Shown: positions 46,660 through 58,697, counted from the stretch's first letter. The stretch is DNA of 64,000 bases from Juglans regia (GCF_001411555.2 NC_049916.1:4278001-4342000); one strand, 5' to 3'. The notes: generated from the sequence alone by a model not told the origin. Translations and numbers: made by a program.

Positions 46660-47264
46660 AGGGGTGTAAATCGGTCCGGTCCAGGAGATGATGGACCGAA
46701 CATCAATTTCTTCTGACTAGGCCAGACCGAACATCCATAGGGACCGGACCGATAACTATCATGCCGTTCAATCCTGCCTATTTATTTTTTATTTTTTTTT
46801 TCAAATAAATTAATAAAAAATTATTTAAATTACTAAATTAAAATTATGTGAATTATTAATGTGAATTATGTAACTAACGCATTAAAAAATATTTTATATG
46901 GTTAATAATAATAAATTATATAAAAATTACATCATTAACTTATATAATTACTATATAAAAATAATATATTAAATTATTAAAAATATTTTTAAAATATATA
47001 AAAGAATTCGATGCACTACTATCTAAAATTTATAGATCCCAAGACCGGGTCGAATGATTTCGATTGAGTTGAATTGAGTTGAAATGATAAAATATTGTTA
47101 GAATATTATTTTTTAATATTATTATTATTTTAAAATTTAAAAAAATTAAATTATTTATTATATTTTATGTTGAGATTTAAAAAAATTATAATAATAAATT
47201 GAGATAAATTTAAGATATGAGATTGATCGATCCGAATCGATAGACCGAAATTTTTACACCCGTA
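46660..47264. mobile_element. hAT-type non-autonomous element
   Basis: Inverted termini AGGGGTGTAAATCGG and GAAATTTTTACACCCGTA, flanked by the perfect 8-bp repeat AAGGTTGT (46652-46659 and 47265-47272). Subterminal CCGGTCC/GGACCGG motifs lie near the left end. A CATCTC-family MITE (about 47050-47222) is nested inside. Confidence 0.82.
47050..47222. mobile_element. Tourist-like MITE (CATCTC family, copy 4, nested)
   Basis: Contains 'gagttgaattgagttg', 'taaattatttattatatttt' and 'gagatttaaaaaaattat', the reverse-oriented core. It sits inside the hAT-type element 46660-47264, so it inserted later. Confidence 0.55.
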
Positions 47265-47422
47265 AAGGTTGTTATTAAAGATTCGTTAGAGTGAAAAGAA
47301 ATAAAATATCATTAACACAATCAATTATTGGTCTAATAAGTGTTAGATGCTGATGTTATAAAATTGGAACTGATTGAGGGTTTCACCGATCCCCGAAATT
47401 GGAAAGGAAAGGTCCGAAAGCC

Positions 47423-49989
47423 ATGAAAGGCCACGGAGCAAACGCAATAGAGGTGGCCAAGACGGTTCTGGAGGTAGCCGACGTCGCCTGGACCGCCATG
47501 GAACACCATCAACACCATCATCACCATCAGGAACCAGCCGAGACGGAGACCAAGACCAATTCGGACGACCAATTGGAATCTCTACGATCGGAGAATCGGC
47601 GTCTTAGGAACTTGCTTGACCAGAATCTGAGGCTCCTTCAGGACCTCTCCGAATCCTCTTTTTCCTCCAACGATTGCCCTTCCGATGTACGTCACCTCTA
47701 TTTTTTCCTAACGCGATAGAAATTTTGAAGTTTTATCATTTCTGCTCGATTTTCTGGAATTGCTTACGTGGGTTCATGTGAATGAATAGGGATTTGTTAA
47801 GCTTCTTAAGAAACTATGTTCCCTTAGTATTCTGGCGCTTGCCCTTCGCTTCCTTTTGTTTTATCCAAGGTCTTATAGCGTGGCCTTTCGTTCTATGAAC
47901 TTTTTTACGCGAAAAGAGATCATCATATTTGAAAGTAACTGGAGTTGGTCATTCGTGGCAGAGTTATTATTATTATGATAATAGGGTATTAGTTTTGCGA
48001 TTGCAGTTGTATGCCCGGCTCGTAGCAACGGTGGATTCTGAGCAGTTCTTGACTCGTCTCAATTCCCTCCAGCAGGCATCGGTCAATGGGACTAGCAATG
48101 AATTTCCTTTCAAAGAGGCGTCAGGTATTTTTGTTCACTTCATGCAATTTTTACCTTTGCATACAGAAAATCCAACACTTTTTTCTTTCATATAAGTTTC
48201 ATAGTGCTAATTTTTTTCCTGGGTATTTTGTGTTTGGTTATATGATTAGTTGATGATGTGCACTCGGCTGAAGTTCTAGTCAAAGTTGACAACGAAGAGC
48301 CCAGCTGGTGGGTATGGGTCACAGATGAAATGGTGCCTAGCAATATTGAGGAATGGAGCGGGATTGACGACGAAAATTATATAGTTGTTAGCGAGGAGCA
48401 TGTGGTGGATGGGGTTGCCAACTTTATGGCTAGATGCATTATGTCAAACCCTAGAGCTCGGGTATATGGCTACTGATTCTTATTCCACATTAAGTATAGT
48501 GTGTTGTATCTAACGCGATTTTCTTCCTTTCAAATGCAGAATTTAACACCAGAAGAGCTGCAAAAAAGTAAGTTTATATCCCAATCGTTTCAAAATGCTC
48601 TTTTTCCTAACGATGTCTTAAACTTCATAAAGGTCGCACAAGTTATTATCATGGTAACTTTGTCATAATGTTGAATAGGAGTGGGAGTGGGTAAAGTTTT
48701 CTTGGTAGTTACTTAATTATCTTATGATTAATCTCTTACTAGATTAGAAAACGAACATACAATCTGTTGGAATCGGCTTTGTCATATTACTCTCTAGCAA
48801 TTAGGTAACGACGGTCAGGAAATAAAATAAAATCAGGTGACAACAACTAAAAATTAAAAGGGTACCTATATTTGTGTGCTTCTATGTCTATATGTCAAAT
48901 CATAAGCATGGAAAAGTTAAATGGGCAATCAAATGGATCTAGCAATGTTCCATATAATTATTTCTCAGTAGAAATACATTTTTGACCATCTTCTGATACA
49001 TCAAGAAAGAAACTTATAAAATCAGTAGTTCGTGAATGAATCTGGAACCTAAGACATAGTTGAGGGACCAAAATTATATTTTGACTCTCTCTTTCCTTGT
49101 TGGAGGTTAATGTATCCAAAAAAATACCCTGAAAACAAGATGCTTATTTTCTTAGTTTGATGCATGCCTATGATATATATTCCTGGGCTACCCCAGAAAA
49201 TCTGGCATCTATTCATTGATATAATGATCACCAATCTTGCTTGCTCATCTCCAAGTGGCATATAATATAGTCTTGTGAACCGGGAAGTGTTGCCTATATT
49301 ACTTATCTCTGTGCCATTGTAAACTTGCAGCTGTGGCAAAAGCAGTAGGTGGTGTCAGCAAACTGGAGAAGATGTTAGGTATTTGGCACGCTGGGAAACT
49401 GTTTTATGCCTTGTCCACCTGGGGACTTGCTCTGGCAGGGTGAGTTTTTTTTTTATTTTAATTTTTTGCTATTTAGTTAGGAAGCTGTTGGGAATGTTAT
49501 CCTTGATCACTGCTGCTCTCCATGTAATGAAAATGAAAGACATGCGCATTTATGGTATCGTACTGCATTTTTGCATTAGTTACACAATTTTAAAGCTTGT
49601 TTGTGCCTAGCCTTCAGGTGCACATTACTGCTGTACCATTTTTTTTTAAAATTACATGTACTGTTGTGCTGTTTGGGCCTGCATTGTCACCTGCCAGTTA
49701 GCACTTTAGGAGTCCAGGAACTCACGTATTCTGAACGCCCAGAAGCTGTGGCTTCGAAGCACTTAATAGCATCTCAGGTTAAATGCCAGCATCTGTATCT
49801 CTTGGTATTTTGATAGCTTTCAAGGTTTTGTCATGTGTCCCTAACCATTATAGGTCTCTTACTTGAACACTTATAATTTCTCTGAATTGACACTCTTATC
49901 ATTGCAGGTTGTACAGGACTCGCACTGTATTGAAACTTGCAGCGATGGGTGTTCGCACAAGCAGCAAAGTCATTCTCGGGGCTCTCTAA
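47423..49989 (+). CDS. Conserved plant protein of unknown function (270 aa)
   Basis: Exons: 47423-47686, 48007-48124, 48250-48461, 48540-48567, 49331-49439 and 49908-49989; all introns are GT-AG and the frame is continuous to TAA. I remember similar sequences in other plants but not a name, so no function is assigned. Visible features: an N-terminal helix (ANAIEVAKTVLEVADVAW), a His cluster at residues 28-35, a short coiled coil (LESLRSENRRLRNLLDQN, about residues 51-68), a central conserved region with EPSWWVWVTDEMVP and EEHVVDGVANFMARCI, and a C-terminal segment with GIWHAGKLFYALSTWGLALAG, hydrophobic enough to associate with membrane. It lies downstream of, and divergent from, the HIRIP3-like gene. 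Confidence 0.85.
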
Positions 49990-50354
49990 AGATGGATATT
50001 CCACAGCTCTGAATTGTATATAGTTGGACATAATGCCGATTGCTGGAGAGAGTCAGAAGAAAACTTTATGACACTGGTATATAGTTGTAAATTACCCTGG
50101 TTTTCTCCCCTCAAAAATAAAATGTAACCACCCTGGCTTTCAAAACTGTTGTACTCCCAGCTACAATGACTGATTGTATTGATTTATTTCATTATGATTG
50201 ATTTCATTACCACAGCATCGTTGTCCAGAGGAGTCATTTGCATTCATTTCATTTATTTTGCAAGAGTTGTGCTGTTGAATTCGGAATTGTGAAGCCAAAC
50301 GGCTGTTAATAAATGCGGAGCAATTCTTCTTTGTTTTTATTTACCTTATCCAAA

Positions 50355-50527
50355 CGAAAAAATATATTTGTAATCGTGAATTGTGGAACTGTCGGTTAAT
50401 CATTTTAAAAAAAGTGAATAAATTATAGTATTCATATAAAAAATTAATTTTTTAATAGTGAATTTTATTTTTTTTTAAAATAATTACGCGACGTTTACAC
50501 ACTTCATAGTTTATATAGATAGAATTA
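50355..50527. repeat. MITE, AGTAATGTTA family (copy d)
   Basis: Shares the core 'aaaaaattaattttttaata' and 'cgacgtttacacac' with the copies at 18532 and 61289. Ends are degraded. Confidence 0.5.
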
Positions 50528-51930
50528 CTCTATTAAAAAATATAGAAGAAACTTGACTAACCTTTTTGGCGTATAGTACAGATGTGCCTATTGGTTTCTT
50601 GAGTCATGACACATGGTACCAAAGCCAACCTAAAAGCGTCATGCATTATTGTTGCACTGTGCAATGTGAATCCTAACGAGGGTGTTAAGAATTTTGAGGA
50701 GAGATTGTAGTTCCTTGGTTTAATTCCTCCTACATGGGGTTGTTAGCTAGATTTATTGTTTTGGTAGGTAGAACTTAGAACTGTATTTTATAGATGATTC
50801 CAAGATAACTTGAAGAATGGAAGAGAGAGAGCTCTAGAAGAAAGGGTTCGTATCTAAGAGTACCACCGGCCGGCTAACACCATCTGCAATGACACAATCC
50901 AACGCACATAGAATGTGGAATTATCTGTGCAGAGATAGAGAGAGAGAGAGAGACCTGCATAGAGCTTAGGAGCTAAGGCCATGGGGGAATTTTTCAACAG
51001 GGGAATCTCTGCAAAGACGGCAGAAACAATATATTCATGTCACTACATTAAAAACAAATTTCGCATTTACAAAACTATCCCCATTTCGTATGGAGTTGTA
51101 ACATAGTTATAAAATAATTGTAAGAATCATTTTCTCTTTATTATTAAAGTTGGATAACAAGGTAAAGCCATTTTCTTTCTCTTTATTGGATATAAAGTCC
51201 AATGTCTATTTTGTCCAATTGGGACAAGAGATTTAAAACAAAAAATGGAAATGCTAAGCTATAGAAAATACACCATTCATATAGACAAAAATTGATTTGC
51301 AAGAAATTTGACTTTTAATATTTTCTTATAAATCAAGTTATATAATGGGTATCAATATAATTTTTATCAAAATAAATAAATAAAGACTAATCTTCAAAGA
51401 TATCTCGATTTTCGATTCAATGAATTTTTTCAAATATCGACTTTCTATAACTAAGAGTATTAGCATTGGCTTCATCAAAAGCCTAACCAAATGTAAAATA
51501 TAATGAATTTTATCAAAATATAACTACATTAGATTAGCCAAAGAGATAAATGAGAAACTTTGAGTTACAGTAAATGAATGGGTTTCTTTAAATTTGAAAG
51601 GTTATTGTTCACCAATCAAATTTATTTTTTATTCACTTTTAATCACCAACGGTTTTTTTATTCACGTTTAATCTCCAACCGTCTTGAAATAATAATGTGA
51701 GAATCAAATTAAATTAGTAATTAATATATGATTAGTGTAATTATAAAATATGAAAATAAAAATAAAAATATTATTATTAAAAAAATAATATTATATTATT
51801 ATTTTGATGAATTCAATGACTAATTCAATGTGGTGTTATGGTTAGAGAGGTTTTGGATTTATAGAAAACATATACTTTTTTTTATCAAATTTTAGAGGTG
51901 ATTTTGATGAAGCCAATGTCAATACTCTAA

Positions 51931-52131
51931 GGAGAAGTTTGGATAGTGAGTTAGGTGAGATGAAAGTTGAAAGTTGAATAAAATATTATTAAAATATTAT
52001 TTTTTAATGTTATTATTGTTTTAGAATTTGAAAAAGTTGAATTGTTTATTATATTTTGTGTAAAAATTTGAAAAAATTGTAATGATTAAATGATATGAGT
52101 TGAGATGAATTTTGTATCCAAACCGGGTCTA
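51931..52131. mobile_element. Tourist-like MITE (CATCTC family, copy 5)
   Basis: Begins 'ggagaagtttggatagtgag' and ends 'tgtatccaaaccgggtct', loosely inverted. It contains 'gaaaaagttgaattgttt' and 'tttgaaaaaattgtaatgat'. Confidence 0.65.
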
Positions 52132-53419
52132 AATGGATTGAAAGCATGGAGGTCTCCAATTTACACAACCGAAAACTCATGGCTTGGATTTTTATCAAAG
52201 AATAATTCATCTCATCAGACACTATTTACAATACCACAATCCACACCTTATGAAAAACACCATACACCCTATGAAAAAAAAAATTGTCAGGTGTGGAGTA
52301 TGAGGTTGAATAGTAGTTGATGTATAGCAAAACTCTATATCAATTTCTAAGAGAAAGCCTATTTACAACCGGCCAGAAAAACTGCAGCGCATCCCACGTG
52401 GCCAAATAGAAACGATGATGTTTCTATCTTATTCCATCTTTCCTTTTTTTCTCATTTATAAGTCCCAGTAGTAGCAAGAGAGGAAGAGCTTGATCTACTG
52501 GACCCAGGTCATGCTTTGCAACTTCAACATCCATTTAGAGAAAACTGCAATTGAATATGAAGTAGAAGATGAAGATGACGACGACGTGCTGGGGTGCTGC
52601 AACGGAATGATCTTCACAGACCGGGTTGGCGTCGGCATCAAGTATTCCGACTTTCGTGGGATCCAGCCACGCCATCGTCCGAGAAGCTCCACCCCGGCGA
52701 TGGACAACGCCAACAAGTTATGGAAGACTGAAGAATGGAAGACCCCAGCTTTTCATAGCCTATATTCTCTCGTTTATGCTTTTCTTACATTTTTTGTTCT
52801 TATTTTTACAGTATACCCAAAACAACTTGTGCTTATAAAAATCGTCTAGAAGTTCACAGAAGCTCTTCTAACATGATACGGAAGGAGCTCTTCCAGAGAG
52901 AACGGGTGTCAGAGAATTTTCTCCCCAGGAATATGAATTTCTTCCATGATAGGAGCAAAATCGCAAACCCAAAATCGTAATTTTTCTTCCAGACCATTTT
53001 TTTCTTCCATACATTTTAAAGGCTCCAAAATGAGGAAAAGAAAATGAGAAGGTGATGGGAGCAAAAGAAAAATTCTATTTACAGTCCCCATTCGGGGACT
53101 GCATATGCAGACCTCACTTAAACGAACCGTTTCATTTAAGTGAAAGGCTGAAAGCAGGTCTCTTGCTGCGTGAGGGCCAAACGACAAGGCTAATGACTTC
53201 ATCTTTCTTCCAGAACTTGAACTGAAAATATAACGTATTTAAGTGGGCTGATAACATATTTTACAAGGTTCTGTCTTCCAGAGCTTGAACTGAAAATATT
53301 TGGACTAATGACTTTCATCTTTCTTCCTCCATATCAGGTTGTGGAGATGATGCTAATGGGAATGATGATTTATCAAATATGATGCTGGATGCACCAGACT
53401 CCCAAGACAATTCATTTAT

Positions 53420-53895
53420 GAATTTTATCGGATGGATAATCATTGTTGGAGGGAGAAGACAATTCAACTATGAATTTTACCCTTGACTCCTACAAGATTC
53501 TACTCCATCACCAGGAACTTTTCGGTTTAATTTTCTAGTTGAAACAATGGACCAGTATGAAAACAATCTGTACCCATTTTTGCACCTTTTGCCGAACGGA
53601 AACTTTTTCATTTTTGCTAATACACGATCGGTATTATTCGACTACAAACAAAACCGTGTGGTGAAAGAGTTCTCTCAAATCCCCGGCGGTGATCCTCGTA
53701 ACTATCCGAGCTCGGGCTCGTCCAACGCAGAGAAAGTGCCGGTTGTTTACCACCCTTCCAATGCCTCCAATTGGCGGTTCTGAACTCTTCGCATAGACCA
53801 AGACTGTACCATTCCGTGGATGGTGGAGGTTTTCGATGGGCAGTGGAGTATGTGACTCTGTCGATGTTGGGGGAGGTCGTCGATGGGCATGGCAC
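53420..53895 (+). pseudogene. Glyoxal/aldehyde oxidase (GLOX-like) fragment
   Basis: The translation shows IIIVGGRRQFNYEFYP, a stop, then ENNLYPFLHLLPNGNFFIFA, TRSVLFDYKQNRVVKEF and IPGGDPRNYPSSGSS in order. These match the kelch-type beta-propeller of plant glyoxal oxidase-like copper enzymes (secreted, cell-wall H2O2 production; names from memory). Beyond about 53710 the frame is scrambled, with only weak traces. The N-terminal part, including the Cys-Tyr cofactor region, and the C-terminal domain are missing: family members are about 550-600 aa and only about 120 remain. This is a dead fragment. Confidence 0.8.
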
Positions 53896-54049
53896 AGAGA
53901 GGGATTCCCTTTAGATTTTCAATTTTGATTTTGAGTTTAGTTAGTTTTGGAAACAGGGACAATTTAGTCCATTCAAGAATAGAAACAGGGACAATTTAGT
54001 CAATTTCATGATAGGACTACAGAGGAGTCCCAACAAGAGGACTGTATGT

Positions 54050-55266
54050 AGCAGCTCTCGGAGCAAAATCGCAGAACACAATGGGGAGAGAATTTAAAAC
54101 GTGATGCGATTTTAAAAGTTGCCTCGCCCTCGTCCTCATTCAACTCTAGTTAAGCATTGTGTTTTGAAGTTTTTGATGGAGAAAGAGAAAATGAGAAGGT
54201 AATGGGAGCAAATTGCAGGAATTTTTTTAATATATTGGTTGACGTGACTTCGATTACCTCACTGTTTCGCGCGTCAATTATCCACAGCATAATTTAATTT
54301 CTAATTTAAAACTAAGGGAAAATCTTTGCCTATTTGATTTGCTCATTTAGTTTGACCGCTGGTATTTTTATTTTTTTATTATTATTTTTTTTTATTTAGT
54401 GATTAAAGAAGTGATTTTAAATGTATTAATATATTTTTTTTTTATTTTTAAAAAAAATAAAAAAATATTAAAAAATATAAAAATAAAAAATAAGACTAGC
54501 CGGCACGTCCAACGATAAATACTGGGAGGCAGAATAGCCTTGTCCTATAACTAAACCCTATTTGTTACTCCCAAGAAAATAATTTCTAAACTAAATAATC
54601 CTTGAGTTTAACCCTTCTTTTTTTAAAAAAAGAAAAAAAAAAAAATCTGGTCAGTCATCACAAGGAGCTCCCTCTTCTTTTTGGGAAATAGACAACTAAC
54701 AAAGGGGGAATTGAGTCTGCGTCCTCGAATCGCATCTATGAATTTTGCACAAGAGTTCTTCTTTGTCGATGCATAGAACAATTATCAAAACTATTTATTC
54801 TTTGTCTTTGCAGCTTGTGATTAGTTCGAGTCAAATAATCTATTAAGTGCAGATCTGGCAGGCTCCATTTATCAAGTGTATATTATATATTATCATGAAA
54901 TCCAGTTAAAAACAATTATGTTTATGGGTTTTTTTTAAGCGTATTTTGGAATGTATTTGTATGGTAGAATTTAGCGTTTGATGGAGAAGGAAAGAAACGA
55001 AACTAAAAAAAAAAAAAAACAACTGCAGAAAATAGGCTCTTCAAGGTATCCAACCCCCAAGAGAAATGCAACTGCACAGCAGAAAAACAAAGCCTCATAA
55101 ACTTCCTATTTTACCATTCAACAAGTTGACGCCTCCTAATAATCCCTTTAGACACACAGGAAGCATACAGGATATACCCAACTTATATCTATCAAATTCA
55201 AACCTTTGGGTTAGGGATGAAACCAGGCTTCTCCACATCAACTTAGAACTAATTTCATGTTATATA
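54050..55266. other. Intergenic DNA
   Basis: AT-rich with long A/T homopolymer runs (about 54370-54500). No gene, RNA or bounded transposon recognised. Confidence 0.5.
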
Positions 55267-55385
55267 TGAAGAAATTCATAGACCTAACTCATCTCATAAA
55301 ACTGATTCTACAAGAGATGATTGATTATTTCTTATAAACATTCCCAAAACCTTGTCCACAAACAATGTGAGATTATTTCTCAACA
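55267..55385 (-). repeat. TRIM 3' LTR
   Basis: 119-bp terminal repeat, differing from its partner at 55478-55596 at roughly a dozen positions, so the insertion is not very recent. Confidence 0.88.
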
Positions 55386-55477
55386 CTCCCTTACGTGTAG
55401 ACTAGTATTTTTCCTAGTCTTTGTCATGAGGTTAGTAGTGTTGGCCCCCATTCGTCCTGTGGCAGACTCTAATACCA

Positions 55478-55596
55478 TGAAGAAATTTATGGACCTAACT
55501 CATCTCATAAAACCGGTCCTACAAGAAATGATTGTTCATTCCTTATAAACATGCCCAAGACCTTGTCTATAGACAATGTGAGATTATTTCTCAACA
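55478..55596 (-). repeat. TRIM 5' LTR
   Basis: 119-bp terminal repeat directly adjoining the primer binding site on the minus strand. Confidence 0.88.
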
Positions 55597-55672
55597 ATGT
55601 ATGTGCAGCCACATTTAAACAAGAGGAAAATATCTTAAAAAATCATATATTCAAATCATATAACAGCAATCC

Positions 55673-55686
55673 TTTTTTTAATAAGT
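55673..55686 (-). mobile_element. LINE 3'-tail micro-insertion (c)
   Basis: Minus strand reads ACTTATTAAAAAAA (14 bp), flanked by a 20-bp direct repeat with one mismatch (55653-55672 and 55687-55706). Confidence 0.75.
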
Positions 55687-56247
55687 AAATCATATAGCAG
55701 CAATCCTTATCTGCATGATAGATACTAAAAGAAGTGTATAGTGTTTCCTGGTGCATATAAAGCTTATAGATAAAACAGATGAAGTTTAATAACATCCAGC
55801 AGAGACTTCCATTAAAGTTACACCTCAGAACATTTCATGATGCAGGAATTTAAGTATTTGAGATTCCAACGAACCAAGGAACCATTAGAAAGTAATTTTT
55901 ACCAAAGAAGAATAAAAGCGTGAAACGGTGATAAAAAGTGCAGCGTCTAGGATCATAGAAGTCTCCCAAGACAAGGCACCCAGACAACTTCTTAAAGCTC
56001 TGATAATGAAAACTAGAATATATTACAGAAAGGCAATAGGTCATAACTCAGCAAATTGTAAGGCAGTTACGTAAAACAGCACACTAGGCGCATCCAGAAA
56101 ACAGAGTCCACCACATCCACAAATCAGTTTAATAATACAAACACATAAATAAGAGTTGCATATGGAAGACAACAAGGACCAGTCAAAAAAATAACCAGGC
56201 AGAACACTCACCGTGCCACCATGAAGGCATACAGTATATCAGCAAAA

Positions 56248-58614
56248 TTACAATGACATGGACATTAAGAACTTGACAAACAAAAGCATGACAAGTGCAC
56301 GTGGAAAAGTGGCTAACGACTTCCTCAAGGAGCAAGCATGAGAAGTACTCCCAATAGGACTGTTGGCAGCGGGGGGAAGTCCTGGAAGTGACCCAGCCTT
56401 AGTGGGAACCACTGAAGACTTGGGTGTTGTTCCAGCACTATCAGACTGAGGTGAAGGCGAAGGCGCAAACATTGAATCCCGTACCACTGACGTAGGTGGG
56501 TCTATAAGTGTAGGAAATTTCTGGCCCCCTGAATTATTCAAGAAAGTAATGTAAACACAAGAGATACAACAATCACATGGATGCTTTCCCACACTAATAG
56601 ATGTTTTAATCAGAATGCCTCAACCTGACGCCTTACATGGATGCGTTAATCAGATTTTAACATAGACACATTAATTTCTTTTTATAGGTAAAAGAAATTT
56701 TACTAATAGACACATTCATATTTCCTGGAAGTTCATAAAAACAAAGTGACCCGTAAGTAAACAGCAGATAGCAAGCAATTACCCGGGCATCGAGGTTGAA
56801 GAGATGTAGACAAACTGCAGAATGAAAAAAGTACTGAATCAGCTAAACTTTCAGACAGAGATTCTTTATGAGTTTACATTACAAAATGAACATACAAAGA
56901 TAATATAAAATGAATCATACAATTATACAGGATGGGCATACCTGGTGATAATGGACCCATTGACATAACCACCATAACTACAAGAAGTAACATTGCACCC
57001 ACCACTAGTCTGCTGCACCGTGGTGTTTCCAAGCATGAGGTTACTGTTTCGACATTGCATGCTTGAACAAGAAACTGCTAACGAAGAAGGCATGCAGTAC
57101 AATCTGTGTAATCACACAAGAAAGCCAATTAACACTAGAATCCAAGAACCTTAGACTGTTAAGAAGATTGAGGTTAACAACAAATTAATCAAAATGTAAT
57201 CAAGGTTGCTAAATTACTTGAGGTTCCCAGGCCCACAACTGCATTGAACACAATGACTCGCTGTAATGGCATAGCTTCCATTTGGTACAATCAAGCCATG
57301 ATCCGAGGAATATCTTGGAAAATTAGATGCGCAGGCTGTAACACAAGAACCGAGCAGAACACCTTACTACCATGGCCATTTCTTTCATAACCACCACATG
57401 AGAAAGCACAAATTTTGTACAAAACAAAAGCTCCAACGTGTTTAAGACAAAGCAAAACTTAAGCTATCTTATTCTTTGCTGCCAAACCAGGCAAATTTAT
57501 TACGTCCAAACTAATTTTTGAAGACATAGAAGCTACCACCTGTGAAAGCACAAGTTTTGTACCAAACAAAAGCTCCAACGTGTTTAAGACCAATTGAGCA
57601 CACGTTAAGTAGTCACTTATTCTTTGCTACCAAAACACGCCAATTCATTGCATCCAAACTAATTTGAAAAGACATAGAAGGTGCAATAATACCGAGCGCT
57701 TAACACAAATTCCGCACAATAGCGCATCAACATTAATGAAACTATCTGAGATAAGCAACACTATCACCTTACTTGTAAAGTTGAAAATTTGGAAAATAAG
57801 AGCACATGTTGGCATGGAAACTAAAATTTTCACAATAAAAATTCACATCAAATTCAGCCAACACCAATGTAGAAAGTTATAGCAATGCTAAGCACCAAAA
57901 ACAAAGACTTCCTACAAATAAAAGTAAAATGACAGCTATACCTGGCAACGGAACAGCAAGTATATCTCCTGCCTTAATAGCTGTACTCCCCATGGCATTC
58001 ACATTCATCAAATCAGTAATAGTGGTCGAATACCTCGCGGCAATCCCGGCTAATGTGTCCACCGGCCTCACCACGTACGACAAATAGATAGCGGGCAGGG
58101 CATTGTCGGTCCCGTTGAAGCAAGTACACGGGAGCGGCACCACAAGGGTCTGTCCCACGTCGAGGACAGACGGGTCCGTCACCGAGTTGGCCTCCCCAAT
58201 CTGGTCGGCAGAGACCAATCCCGAATATATGGAATCGGCAATGGACGATAGCGTGTCAGAGGGGCGGGTCTTGTACTTGGTGGAGACCGATTTGCGAATG
58301 CCGTCGACGCAGGAACAGGCGATGGGGATTTTGAGGAAGAGCTGGGAGGGGAGAATGTGGTTCTCCACGTCCGGGTAGGAGATATCAATGGCATTGGCGT
58401 TCAGGATGGCAATGGGGTCGACTTGGAAAAGGGATGCCACCTCAGAAACCTTGAGATTGGTGTAGAGGGTGTAGCCCAGCAGGGCATTGCACGAGCCGGA
58501 GTTGGAGCAGGGCTCAATAGTGGACTTGCAGGTAACAAGACCTACATTGGCCGAGATTGAGAGCAAAAGCAGCAAGCAGAGAGTGTTCTGGAAGACGGGT
58601 TTTTTATCTGACAT
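56248..58614 (-). CDS. LysM-domain GPI-anchored protein (LYM1/LYM3 type)
   Basis: Exons: 58614-57942, 57335-57218, 57103-56942, 56814-56783 and 56528-56248; introns are GT-AG and the product is 421 aa. A signal peptide (about residues 1-29) is followed by three LysM modules (about 46-99, 113-163 and 178-224) separated by CxC pairs (CSC 100-102, CTC 163-165), a Cys-rich region (ACASNFPRYS, CVQCSCGPGN), a Pro/Ser-rich stalk (APSPSPQSDSAGTTPKSS) and a hydrophobic C terminus preceded by small residues, as expected for a GPI anchor. Such LYP proteins bind GlcNAc-containing glycans (peptidoglycan or chitin fragments) at the cell surface and act with the receptor kinase CERK1 in immunity; that role is family knowledge. 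The domain layout and length fit LYM1/LYM3. Confidence 0.95.
56673..56705 (-). mobile_element. LINE 3'-tail micro-insertion (d), in LYM intron 4
   Basis: On the minus strand the insert reads roughly TTACCTATAAAAAG at its end, resembling the tail of the LINE at 34490. It is flanked by ATAGACACATT (56662-56672 and 56706-56716). Confidence 0.65.
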
Positions 58615-58678
58615 CCTTCCCTCTCACAGAAAAATGGGTTCTTTTGGCCACGTTACAAGAACAAGTTCATATGTGTGT

Positions 58679-58697
58679 GTGAGAGAGAGAGAGAGAG
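58679..58697. repeat. (GA)n microsatellite in LYM 5' leader
   Basis: GA repeat about 65 bp upstream of the LYM start codon (CT on the coding strand). Confidence 0.85.

Larger units (their letters stand above)
42601..47422. other. Intergenic DNA between divergent genes
   Basis: The promoter and 5' leader of the HIRIP3-like gene lie just right of 42590. The rest is AT-rich with transposon remnants listed separately and a GA/CT-rich purine block at about 45540-45710. I found no gene in it. Confidence 0.6.
50000..53400. other. Intergenic DNA with repeat remnants
   Basis: No confident gene. At 50614 the plus strand reads TGGTACCAAAGCC after ...ACA, resembling a retrotransposon primer binding site and possibly the end of a decayed LTR. 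A TATA-like 'atttataagtccc' near 52455 precedes short open frames (52490-52850) that I cannot match to any family. Confidence 0.4.
55267..55596 (-). mobile_element. TRIM (miniature LTR retrotransposon)
   Basis: Two 119-bp direct repeats (55267-55385 and 55478-55596), each TG...CA on both strands (minus: TGTTGAGAAATAATC... TTTCTTCA), flank a 92-bp interior. On the minus strand a primer binding site TGGTATTAGAGTC (55465-55477) follows the 5' LTR, and a purine tract (AAGGGAG) precedes the 3' LTR. Flanks ATATA (55262-55266) and ATGTA (55597-55601) are a near-identical 5-bp duplication. There is no coding capacity, so mobilisation must depend on other elements. Confidence 0.9.

Noticed and set aside
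50590..50640. LTR/primer-binding-site junction (TGGTACCAAAGCC)
   Set aside because: Only the primer-site-like string is visible; no LTR partner, polypurine tract or coding remnants nearby.
52490..52849. Plus-strand open frame of 119 codons with an acidic stretch after a TATA-like box
   Set aside because: No recognisable domain, no splice-supported extension and low-complexity composition; could be an unrecognised small gene but not supportable.
58103..58394. Overlapping frames opposite LYM exon 1
   Set aside because: Shadows of the GC-richer coding exon; the minus-strand LysM frame explains the region.
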